From Mucilaginibacter sp. UBA4741 (GTDB lineage: Bacteria; Bacteroidota; Bacteroidia; Sphingobacteriales; Sphingobacteriaceae), in contig DHIR01000125.1 in the NCBI GenBank assembly GCA_002403905.1, positions 1 through 11,884 of the forward strand: a stretch of DNA of 11,884 nucleotides, read 5' to 3'. This document shows positions 6,628-11,884 of the stretch, piece after piece (the first letter of the stretch is position 1; each line of letters begins with the position of its first letter). Under the pieces are notes generated by a model, which saw only the letters and a list, made by a program, of their open reading frames with translations, did no database searches and had not been told where the DNA came from. A program made the position numbers and the translations under genes.

Positions 6628-7809
6628 ATGACAAAAACTGACCTTTTCGAATCGCCGGATTATTATCAACTGGATGAATTACTTACCGATGAAAACAAGC
6701 TGATACGTAAAAGCGTGCGCGATTGGGTAAAAAAAGAAGTTAGCCCCATTATTGAAGATTATGCCCAACGGGCCGAGTTCCCGAAACAACTTTTAAAAGG
6801 ATTAGCAGAGATTGGTGCCTTTGGCCCCACCATCCCCACAAAATATGGCGGGCTTGGTTTAGATTATATGGCTTACGGCCTCATCATGCAGGAAATTGAG
6901 CGCGGCGATTCGGGCATACGGTCAACCGCGTCTGTACAGGGATCGTTAGTGATGTACCCTATTTATGCTTATGGTTCAGAGGATCAGAAAATAAAATATC
7001 TGCCCAAATTAGCAACCGGCGAGTTAATGGGCTGTTTCGGTCTTACAGAACCCGATCATGGCTCTGATCCCGGCGGCATGACCACCAATTTTAAAGATGC
7101 CGGCGATCATTATGTATTAAACGGTGCAAAAATGTGGATATCAAACGCGCCGTTTGCTGATATAGCTATTGTTTGGGCCAAAAATGAGCAGGGAAAAATA
7201 CAGGGACTGATTGTGGAACGAGGTATGAAAGGTTTCTCAACACCCGAAACACATAACAAATGGTCGCTACGTGCATCTGCTACCGGGGAGTTGGTGTTTG
7301 ATAATGTTAAAGTGCCTAAAGAAAACCTGCTGCCTAATGTTACCGGCTTAAAAGGGCCGCTTGGTTGCCTTAACCAGGCGCGCTATGGCATTGCCTGGGG
7401 CGCTATTGGTGCTGCTATGGATTGTTACGATACCGCTTTACGTTATGCTAAAGAGCGTAATCAATTTGGCAAGCCTATTGCTGCGTTCCAGCTTCAACAG
7501 AAAAAACTGGCCGAAATGATAACCGAGATAACAAAAGCTCAATTGCTAGTTTGGCGCCTCGCCACTTTAAAAAATGAGAACAAGGCAACGCCTGCCCAAA
7601 TATCAATGGCTAAACGTAACAGTGTTGAAACTGCTATAAACATAGCCCGCGAAGCCAGGCAAATATTAGGCGGAATGGGTATAACCGGCGAGTACCCAAT
7701 AATGCGGCACATGATGAATCTTGAATCGGTAATTACGTATGAGGGTACACATGATATTCATCTGCTGATAACGGGCATGGATATAACCGGTGAAGAAGCT
7801 TTTAAGTAA
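6628..7809 (+). CDS. gcdH: acyl-CoA dehydrogenase, glutaryl-CoA dehydrogenase-like
   Basis: A 393-residue FAD-dependent acyl-CoA dehydrogenase that follows the glutaryl-CoA dehydrogenase subgroup closely. That enzyme oxidises and decarboxylates glutaryl-CoA to crotonyl-CoA in lysine and tryptophan breakdown, passing electrons to ETF. Subgroup-type segments are IRSTASVQGSLVMYPIYAYGSE (97-118; R98 corresponds to the substrate-binding arginine), CFGLTEPDHGSDPGGM (136-151), LNGAKMWISNAPFADI (164-179), SLRASATGELVFDNVKVP (213-230), GCLNQARYGIAWG (246-258) and YEGTHDIHLLITGMDITG (371-388), with E372 as the catalytic base. Domains and length are complete, with no signal peptide. No other lysine-degradation gene is near, and Bacteroidota homologues are often annotated only as acyl-CoA dehydrogenase, so the substrate assignment is likely but not certain. 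Confidence 0.88.
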   Translation: MTKTDLFESPDYYQLDELLTDENKLIRKSVRDWVKKEVSPIIEDYAQRAEFPKQLLKGLAEIGAFGPTIPTKYGGLGLDYMAYGLIMQEIERGDSGIRSTASVQGSLVMYPIYAYGSEDQKIKYLPKLATGELMGCFGLTEPDHGSDPGGMTTNFKDAGDHYVLNGAKMWISNAPFADIAIVWAKNEQGKIQGLIVERGMKGFSTPETHNKWSLRASATGELVFDNVKVPKENLLPNVTGLKGPLGCLNQARYGIAWGAIGAAMDCYDTALRYAKERNQFGKPIAAFQLQQKKLAEMITEITKAQLLVWRLATLKNENKATPAQISMAKRNSVETAINIAREARQILGGMGITGEYPIMRHMMNLESVITYEGTHDIHLLITGMDITGEEAFK

Positions 7810-7821
7810 TGAATAATATAA

Positions 7822-7989
7822 ACGTTCGGTCTGGGTTTATCTATCTGCAAGCAGGTCATGGAAAAATCGCACGGTAAAATATGGTTTGACAGAAGCAACC
7901 ACGGTACCATATTTTATATAAGCCTACCAATAAATGCAGATATACAACCGGCCGAACTACCTCAGCAACTCAGCATACCACTGTCCTGA
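7822..7989 (+). pseudogene. C-terminal remnant of a sensor histidine kinase
   Basis: An open frame without a start codon, beginning right after an in-frame TAA (7819-7821) and ending at TGA 7987-7989. It reads TFGLGLSICKQVMEKSHG, then KIWFDRSNHGTIFYISLP. This is the last part of a HATPase_c domain: the G2 box GLGLSICKQVME, the G-K-I-W strand and the closing G-T-x-F-Y-x-x-L-P strand. The N box, G1 box, phosphorylated histidine and all sensor parts are missing. It starts 12 bases after the dehydrogenase stop, and its tail overlaps the last codons of the opposite-strand GH1 gene by 33 bases. I infer a deletion scar: the kinase was lost except for about 40 residues. The only ATG (7858) would give a 43-residue peptide with no complete domain. 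Confidence 0.75.
7875..7916. terminator. 11-bp inverted repeat between convergent genes; possible terminator
   Basis: TAAAATATGGT (7875-7885) and ACCATATTTTA (7906-7916) are perfect complements around a 20-base loop, inside the histidine-kinase remnant. Located between the dehydrogenase gene and the converging GH1 gene, it could stop transcription from either side. The loop is long and no clear T-tract follows, so this is a weak terminator call. Confidence 0.35.
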
Positions 7990-9309
7990 TGATTTTACTA
8001 TGCGTTGCTGGGTTTCAAAATCAATGTATATAATTCCAAAACGTGGGTGATAGCCTTCAGCCCATTCAAAATTATCTGTTAGCGTCCCAGTAAAATAACC
8101 GTCTACTTTAAAGCCTTCGTTTTTGGCTCTTAATACCTGTTGTAAGTATTGCCTTAGGTATTCAACACGTTTAGGGTCATCAACTTTATTATCCGTAACC
8201 TCGTCTTTAAAAGCAGCGCCGCTTTCGGTAAGATATATTTTTTTTATCTGCGGATACTGGTTATACTTTTTAAGTATATGATAAATAGACGCCGGATAAA
8301 CCTCCCACCCCATTGTGGTTATGGGTACTTTTCGTTTTTCGGCTTTAACCAAAGTTGCGTGTATATACGGCGTAAAAAACGAATGCTGCACAATTTCGCG
8401 AGTGTAGTTTTGAATGCCTATAAAGTCAAAATCAAACTTTAAGTTATCCATATCGCCGGGTAAAATATATTTGTCCATGCCTTTTAGCACGTTAAGTTCC
8501 GTTGGATATCCTAAACCTAAAATCGGCTCAATAAATAAACGATTAAGCAATGCATCTACCCGTGTGGCGGCAGCTACATCCTTTGGCTTATCAGAATATG
8601 GCTCAATGTACGAGCATGAAAAGGTAGTCCCAATTTCTGCTTCCGGCAAAGTTTTGCGTAATACTTTTGCCCCTGCTGCCATACACAAAGTAGCATGGTG
8701 AATAGCAGGTAAAAAGTTTTTCATCCCCTTTCTTCCGGGCGCATGAATACCTAAAAAATAGCCTGCCCCTGTAAATACAGACGGCTCATTCATCACCATC
8801 CAATGTTTTACCCGATCGCCAAATGCATCGGCGCAAATGGTAACGTAATCGGTAAACCAATGTACAACCGCCCGGTTTGTCCAGCCGCCTTGTAGTTCAA
8901 GTTCGTGGGGCAAGTCCCAATGGTATAGCGTCAGCCAGGGCTCTATGCCTAACTCCAGGCAATAATCAATAATACGGTTGTAATAATCAATGCCTGCCTG
9001 GTTAACAGCTCCTGTCCCGCCGGGTAAAATACGCGACCACGATATAGAGAACCTAAAGTTTGGGATATTAAGCTGTTTGATCAGGTCTATATCGGTTTGA
9101 TAACGATTATAAAAATCGGTGGCGATGTGGTGATGGTGGCCGTTTAATATTTTGCCTTTTTTGGCTACAAAAGTGTCCCAAACAGACGCGCCTTTACCAT
9201 CGGCATCATGCGCGCCTTCAATTTGCACCGCCGCGGTTGATACTCCCCAGATAAAGTCTTCGCCGAAAAGTTGTTTGTTAAATGGAATATCCTGAATATC
9301 AGATTTCAT
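7957..9309 (-). CDS. GH1 beta-glucosidase
   Basis: A 450-residue glycoside hydrolase family 1 enzyme of normal length and without a signal peptide, so it probably works in the cytoplasm on imported cellobiose-like or other beta-glucosides by a retaining mechanism. Landmarks: FIWGVSTAAVQIEGAHDADGKG (19-40, the N-terminal signature), FRFSISWSRILP (85-96), LTLYHWDLPHEL (127-138), VMNEPSVF (172-179) with acid/base E175, IGIQNYTRE (297-305), YLTESGAAF (359-367) with nucleophile E362, and TDNFEWAEGY (411-420) lining the -1 subsite. The nucleophile motif has Ser where T-E-N-G is usual, and V28 precedes Q29 where many relatives have Tyr; both look like tolerated subfamily variation. No transporter or regulator gene is adjacent. 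Its 3' end overlaps the histidine-kinase remnant. Confidence 0.93.
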   Translation of the reverse strand: MKSDIQDIPFNKQLFGEDFIWGVSTAAVQIEGAHDADGKGASVWDTFVAKKGKILNGHHHHIATDFYNRYQTDIDLIKQLNIPNFRFSISWSRILPGGTGAVNQAGIDYYNRIIDYCLELGIEPWLTLYHWDLPHELELQGGWTNRAVVHWFTDYVTICADAFGDRVKHWMVMNEPSVFTGAGYFLGIHAPGRKGMKNFLPAIHHATLCMAAGAKVLRKTLPEAEIGTTFSCSYIEPYSDKPKDVAAATRVDALLNRLFIEPILGLGYPTELNVLKGMDKYILPGDMDNLKFDFDFIGIQNYTREIVQHSFFTPYIHATLVKAEKRKVPITTMGWEVYPASIYHILKKYNQYPQIKKIYLTESGAAFKDEVTDNKVDDPKRVEYLRQYLQQVLRAKNEGFKVDGYFTGTLTDNFEWAEGYHPRFGIIYIDFETQQRIVKSSGQWYAELLR

Positions 9310-9583
9310 TAAAATGAGCTACACAACGCCCAAATTGTATATTATAATTGTATAAAAGAAATGTTAGTAAAAATAAAATTAGTGAATAAAAGAAGATCTG
9401 ATACTTTTTAAGATCATCCACTCACGTAAGCTGTTGAATAAATTGACGATGAATTTCATAACAGTTTGTTTTATTGTTCAATACTAAGATACGTTGGGCA
9501 TGTATGTTTATGATGTTGTTAATATTATGTTATTGTTAATGTTTACCATAACACCCAAGCGCAAATAATGTTTATTTTAGAGG

Positions 9584-9591
9584 TATATTTA
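9584..9591 (+). promoter_or_regulatory. candidate -7 element for the DinB-family gene
   Basis: TATATTTA matches TAnnTTTG except for the last base and lies just before the leader hairpin at 9594-9620. No TTG is seen at the -33 distance. Confidence 0.28.
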
Positions 9592-9593
9592 GC

Positions 9594-9620
9594 TAGCGAT
9601 GGTCTAAAAGATTATCGCTA
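9594..9620 (+). promoter_or_regulatory. leader hairpin upstream of the DinB-family gene
   Basis: TAGCGATGGTCT (9594-9605) pairs with AGATTATCGCTA (9609-9620) over 12 positions around an AAA loop. Ten pairs are Watson-Crick and two are G-U (9601-9613 and 9602-9612). The wobble pairs work only in the plus-strand RNA, so an RNA structure is more likely than a DNA operator, although the outer TAGCGAT/ATCGCTA is also a 7-bp dyad. It ends 18 bases before the ATG at 9639 and could affect translation or mRNA stability. Confidence 0.45.
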
Positions 9621-9638
9621 CTACAAAATTCATTTACC

Positions 9639-10094
9639 ATGAAAGACCATTTTATCCAACTATTTAAATACGACAAATACGCCAATCAACAAATGCTGGA
9701 AGTTATCAGAGCAGCTAACAATCCTGAAAAACCGGTGCAATTAATGGCTCATCTGTTGGCAGCTCAACAAAGGTGGTTAAGCCGTTGTAAAGAAGAATCG
9801 GTTGCTGACAATGACCTGTTTCCAACAAAAGAAACAACGCCGTTTGAAGAATTAATAAACTATTATCGCCAGGAATGGATCAGCTTTTTAAGCGATTTTG
9901 CTCCTGCCGACCTGCACAAGATCATAACTTATAAAAACACTGCCGGTACCGAATATTCAAACAAACTGGTTGATATTTTAACCCAGGTAATTAACCACGA
10001 CACGCACCACAGGGCGCAAATTGGGCAGCAATTAAAGCTTGCCGGGGTTGAAAAACTACCGACTATTGATTATATATTTTTTATCCGCAATTAA
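9639..10094 (+). CDS. DinB/YfiT-like four-helix metal-binding protein
   Basis: A 151-residue cytoplasmic protein of the DinB superfamily. The typical opening (HFIQLFKYDKYANQQMLEVI, 4-23) is followed by helix 2 with H38 (QLMAHLLAAQQRWLSR, 34-49), a middle region and NHDTHHRAQIGQQLKLAG (119-136). H38, H120 and H124 form the expected three-histidine site for Zn or Ni. Related proteins include damage-inducible DinB of Bacillus and thiol-S-transferases such as bacillithiol transferase; the reaction of this one cannot be assigned from sequence. It is unrelated to E. coli DinB (DNA polymerase IV). The gene has its own leader with a hairpin, and a dyad follows its stop codon, so it appears to be a single-gene unit. 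Confidence 0.85.
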   Translation: MKDHFIQLFKYDKYANQQMLEVIRAANNPEKPVQLMAHLLAAQQRWLSRCKEESVADNDLFPTKETTPFEELINYYRQEWISFLSDFAPADLHKIITYKNTAGTEYSNKLVDILTQVINHDTHHRAQIGQQLKLAGVEKLPTIDYIFFIRN

Positions 10095-10139
10095 TTACCT
10101 GCCAACGTTGGTAATAAGGCCCATATTAATGTAATTTTG
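10094..10139 (+). promoter_or_regulatory. promoter with overlapping dyad for the lipoprotein-Sco-cytochrome operon
   Basis: TAATTTTG (10132-10139) is an exact TAnnTTTG -7 element, and TTG (10108-10110) lies 21 bases upstream, close to the Bacteroidota -33/-7 arrangement. The -33 triplet sits inside the palindrome CCAACGTTGG (10102-10111), itself within a 6-bp inverted repeat ATTACC (10094-10099)/GGTAAT (10110-10115). The dyad could be an operator over the -33 box, or part of a termination signal for the DinB-family gene. The predicted start is about 20 bases before the ATG at 10166. Confidence 0.55.
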
Positions 10140-10165
10140 GAGCCGATACAGATCACACTATAATT

Positions 10166-10573
10166 ATGAAGAAGATATACCTGTTTGCATTTGCAGTACT
10201 AGCGTTAAGCGCTTGTAGTGACTCTAAAGCTGATGAAAAAGCCGTTTTAAATGATGTTATTAAAATACATGATAAAGTAATGGGGTTTGATGAACAGCTA
10301 ATGCAAAATAAGATGAAGCTGGATACCCTTTTGCTGGAGGCTAAAAACAACGAGGCTAAAGAAAAAATATCATACTTACGCTCGAAACTAACCAAAGCCG
10401 ATAGCGCGATGGAGAACTGGATGCAAAAGTTTGACCCCGAACAAAAAGGGAAAACGCATGATGAAATAATGAAATACCTGTCGGCACAAAAAGAACAGGT
10501 AATAGCTGTCGACTCGTTGCTTGCCGGTGCGGTTAAAGAATCAAACGAATATTTACAACCATTTAAAAAGTAG
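10166..10573 (+). CDS. small alpha-helical lipoprotein of unknown function
   Basis: A 135-residue predicted lipoprotein. The signal MKKIYLFAFAVLALSAC has the lipobox L-S-A-C, with lipidated Cys17. The mature part is highly charged and helix-forming, with coiled-coil-like stretches at ~25-80 (VIKIHDKVMGFDEQLMQNKM) and ~95-130, and no cysteines or recognisable enzyme motif. Small helical lipoproteins of this type in Bacteroidota sometimes carry the uninformative name 'viral A-type inclusion protein'. It is the first gene of the unit with Sco and cytochrome c: its TAG stop is followed after two bases by the next ATG. The position suggests a role in the envelope linked to copper or electron transfer, but this is inference from context only. 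Confidence 0.8.
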   Translation: MKKIYLFAFAVLALSACSDSKADEKAVLNDVIKIHDKVMGFDEQLMQNKMKLDTLLLEAKNNEAKEKISYLRSKLTKADSAMENWMQKFDPEQKGKTHDEIMKYLSAQKEQVIAVDSLLAGAVKESNEYLQPFKK

Positions 10574-10575
10574 TG

Positions 10576-11226
10576 ATGAAGAAATTAGTTGCGGCAGTTG
10601 TTATCATCTTTACTTATAGCGCCTGTAAATTTAACACCGGGCAAACAGCCTTGCCAATTTATGGTAACCGCACCCCGGTAACTAAAACTGTTGACGGCAA
10701 AAACGTAACAGATACCGCTTACCAAACCATCCCCGGCTTTAAAACGGTTAATCAGTATGGCGATAGCATCACCAACAAAAATTTAGACGGCAATATTTAT
10801 GTGGCCGATTTTTTCTTTACCACCTGCCCATCCATCTGCCCGGTAATGCATCGCAATATGCTGAATGTTTATGATGCCTTTAAAGCAGAAAAAGATGTTA
10901 AGATCATATCTTACTCTATTGACCCTAAACACGACAGCGTAGCTATCTTAAAGAAATATGCCGATAAGCTGGGCGTTACAGGTAATACCTGGTGGCTTTT
11001 GCAGGGAAAGAAGGAAGATATTTATAAACTATCAGAAAGTTACCTGGTAACCAAACCACAAGAAGATGCCAAACAGCTATTTATACACGATGGCTATTTT
11101 ATTTTGGTTGACAAACAAAAACGCATTCGTGGTACCTACGATGGAACCCAACCTGGACAGGTTAACAACCTGATCGCTGATATTAAAACACTAAAAGCCG
11201 AACCCGACCAAATAACCGGCAAATGA
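10576..11226 (+). CDS. Sco1/SenC-family copper chaperone lipoprotein
   Basis: A thioredoxin-fold Sco protein (216 residues from the ATG at 10576), anchored on the periplasmic side by a lipobox ending in Cys17 (T-Y-S-A-C). The copper site is complete: T-T-C-P-S-I-C-P gives the C84-x3-C88 pair, and H171 lies in LFIHDGYFILVD. Other Sco features are VADFFFTTCPSICPVM, ISYSIDPKHDSV and the final G-T-Y-D-G-T. Sco proteins deliver copper to, or reduce the cysteines of, the CuA site of cytochrome c oxidase and similar enzymes. A GTG at 10573 is in frame one codon upstream and overlaps the previous stop; I prefer the ATG because it gives the usual M-K-K signal start. The 3' end overlaps the cytochrome gene by four bases (ATGA), so the two are likely translationally coupled. 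Confidence 0.92.
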   Translation: MKKLVAAVVIIFTYSACKFNTGQTALPIYGNRTPVTKTVDGKNVTDTAYQTIPGFKTVNQYGDSITNKNLDGNIYVADFFFTTCPSICPVMHRNMLNVYDAFKAEKDVKIISYSIDPKHDSVAILKKYADKLGVTGNTWWLLQGKKEDIYKLSESYLVTKPQEDAKQLFIHDGYFILVDKQKRIRGTYDGTQPGQVNNLIADIKTLKAEPDQITGK

Positions 11227-11642
11227 AAATTAAGATAATATCCATTATCTGCCTGTTGATGGCTATATTGATCTACTCCTGCCAGAGCGATGACCAGATA
11301 ACTTTTGCCAGGTACTATTCTATCGGCAGTGTTATTTATCAAAACAAATGTCAAAACTGCCATGGCAAGGATGGGCAGGGCCTATCTGCACTAATGCCCG
11401 CGCTTACCGACTCCGTTTACCTGAAAGCCAATAAAGCCACGCTACCCTGTATAATTAAATATGGGCTTAAAGGCAAGCTCATGATCATTAACAAAAAACC
11501 ATTTGAAGGCGATATGCCTGTAATGGACATGGCCCCTATTGAAATTGCCGAGGTACTGACCTACGTAACCAATTCGTTTGGTAATAAAATGGGGATTATT
11601 ACGGCGCAGCAGGTGGGTGATGATTTGAAGGATTGCAAGTAA
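11223..11642 (+). CDS. class I c-type cytochrome lipoprotein
   Basis: A 139-residue monohaem cytochrome c with a lipoprotein signal (MKIKIISIICLLMAILIYSC, lipidated Cys20). Haem attaches at C43-Q-N-C46-H47, in the context YQNKCQNCHGKDGQGL (39-54). M98 in GDMPVM is the probable sixth ligand, and the C-terminal helix IEIAEVLTYVTNSFG (106-120) is standard for the family. It most likely shuttles electrons to an oxidase or another copper enzyme served by the Sco protein encoded just before it. Residues following the lipid cysteine are Q-S-D-D-Q, which resemble the surface-export signal described for Bacteroidota lipoproteins. Two further cysteines (C76 and C138, the latter next to last) could form a disulfide. 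It is the last gene of the operon. Confidence 0.92.
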   Translation: MKIKIISIICLLMAILIYSCQSDDQITFARYYSIGSVIYQNKCQNCHGKDGQGLSALMPALTDSVYLKANKATLPCIIKYGLKGKLMIINKKPFEGDMPVMDMAPIEIAEVLTYVTNSFGNKMGIITAQQVGDDLKDCK

Positions 11643-11660
11643 CCTTCTTGTCTGAAACAT

Positions 11661-11725
11661 GATTTTCAGGATTAACTGATTGCCCTGATTATTGCGATAA
11701 TAAAATCCTAAAATCTTTTAATCCT
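11661..11725. repeat. GATT/AATC palindromic repeat between the cytochrome gene and rnpB
   Basis: GATT occurs at 11661, 11670, 11678 and 11687, spaced 8-9 bases, followed by GATA at 11696. The right half has the complementary AATC at 11704, 11712 and 11720, spaced 8 bases. The outer arms AGGATTAA (11668-11675) and TTAATCCT (11718-11725) are exact complements, and ATTAT-TGCG-ATAAT (11688-11701) forms the central hairpin. The layout suggests a folded, dispersed intergenic repeat of the 'CAGGATT' kind that I recall from Bacteroidota genomes. It may also end transcription of the operon; no separate terminator is visible. Confidence 0.55.
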
Positions 11726-11746
11726 ACGCATCTTAGTTAAAAACTC

Positions 11747-11754
11747 TACCTTTA
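11747..11754 (+). promoter_or_regulatory. candidate -7 element for rnpB
   Basis: TACCTTTA matches TAnnTTTG except for the last base and is correctly placed for an RNA starting near 11761. No TTG is found at the -33 distance. Confidence 0.33.
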
Positions 11755-11760
11755 CACCTG

Positions 11761-11884
11761 CAAAACGTTCTATCGCTGCTATAGCCTACGGCTAAAGCGG
11801 AGGAAAGTCCGGGCAACATAGAGCATCCTGCTTCCTAACGGGAAGGCACCCGCAGCGGGTGACAGCAAGTGCCACAGAAAATAA
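11761..11884 (+). ncRNA. rnpB: RNase P RNA, 5' part (cut by window end)
   Basis: The catalytic RNA of RNase P, which trims tRNA 5' ends. The conserved P4 block GAGGAAAGTCCGGGC is at 11800-11814, and the hallmark AGTGCCACAGAAAATAA is at 11868-11884, the last bases of the window. Stems can be drawn as expected: TAGCC/GGCTA (11782-11786 with 11790-11794, loop TAC), CGCT/AGCG around it (11774-11777 with 11796-11799), CTTCC/GGAAG (11831-11835 with 11841-11845) and CACCC/GGGTG (11847-11851 with 11857-11861). The 5' end is estimated from the promoter-like box and may be off by about 10 bases. The 3' half, including the distal P4 strand, lies beyond the window. Confidence 0.93.

Larger units (their letters stand above)
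9310..9638. other. 329-bp AT-rich divergent intergenic region
   Basis: No gene is visible between the divergent GH1 and DinB-family genes. Contents seen: CAAATTGTA at 9331-9339, which on the minus strand is TA-N3-TTTG, one base too long for the -7 consensus but placed 22 bases before the GH1 start; two direct copies of TTGTTAAT (9516-9523 and 9533-9540); a 6-bp TGTTAT/ATAACA inverted repeat (9528-9533 and 9548-9553); and the promoter-hairpin region of the DinB-family gene at the right end, listed separately. Confidence 0.5.

Noticed and set aside
8414..8701. 95-codon plus-strand frame inside the GH1 gene
   Set aside because: It is antisense to an intact GH1 domain and shows no protein-like features.
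9470..9483. TATTGTTCAATA mini-palindrome in the GH1/DinB gap
   Set aside because: Five-base arms in AT-rich DNA are expected by chance, and there is no link to a promoter.
10153..10395. 80-codon minus-strand frame opposite the small lipoprotein gene
   Set aside because: The sense frame has a clear signal peptide, lipobox and operon spacing; the antisense frame is Ser/Phe-rich, as is typical of a shadow.
10573..10575. GTG as the start of the Sco gene
   Set aside because: It overlaps the previous stop codon, and the adjacent ATG gives the normal M-K-K lipoprotein signal start.
11761..11884. Possible tmRNA or riboswitch at the window end
   Set aside because: The GAGGAAAGTCCGGGC block and the AGTGCCACAGAAAATA block are specific to RNase P RNA.
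1..11884. A phage, toxin-antitoxin, secretion or other novel defence system
   Set aside because: No integrase, transposase, nuclease, toxin or antitoxin motif was found in any gene; the proteins are metabolic, envelope or housekeeping types.

Overview
The window looks like a chromosomal piece of a Bacteroidota genome, most likely Sphingobacteriaceae (Mucilaginibacter/Pedobacter-like). The reasons are the AT-leaning composition with very AT-rich intergenic gaps, the absence of clear Shine-Dalgarno sites, several matches to the Bacteroidota -7 promoter element TAnnTTTG, and protein sequences typical of that group. The genus is an inference from protein style, not from a search.

Layout. 1-172 is the AT-rich upstream region of a Tat-exported putative glycoside hydrolase (173-2470, +). 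It converges on a minus-strand pair, a GlcD-type FAD-linked oxidase followed by an MgtC-family membrane protein (4686 down to 2608); a perfect 18-bp palindrome sits at the convergence point. A divergent gap (4687-4882) with a REP-like palindrome leads to a GT4 glycosyltransferase (4883-6094, +). Its end overlaps the end of folB (6438-6082, -) by 13 bp. A second divergent gap (6439-6627) holds a long inverted repeat and probable promoters for folB and a glutaryl-CoA dehydrogenase-like gene (6628-7809, +). Directly after that gene lies the severed C-terminus of a sensor histidine kinase (about 7822-7989). It runs into the 3' end of a GH1 beta-glucosidase (9309-7957, -). After a 329-bp gap come a DinB-family protein (9639-10094, +) and a tightly packed three-gene unit of predicted lipoproteins: a small helical protein, a Sco-type copper chaperone and a c-type cytochrome (10166-11642, +). 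The window ends with a GATT/AATC palindromic repeat and the 5' part of rnpB, the RNase P RNA, which is cut by the window edge.

Function. Most of this is housekeeping and general metabolism: pterin/folate synthesis, acyl-CoA and 2-hydroxyacid oxidation, glycan hydrolysis, a glycosyltransferase and RNase P. The one cohesive functional unit is the lipoprotein-Sco-cytochrome c operon, which points to copper delivery and electron transfer on the outer face of the inner membrane, or possibly further out for the cytochrome. I see no phage, CRISPR, toxin-antitoxin, IS element or obviously new multi-gene system. The most unusual content is non-coding: four different dispersed-repeat-like palindromes, a leader hairpin before the DinB gene, and the histidine-kinase scar.
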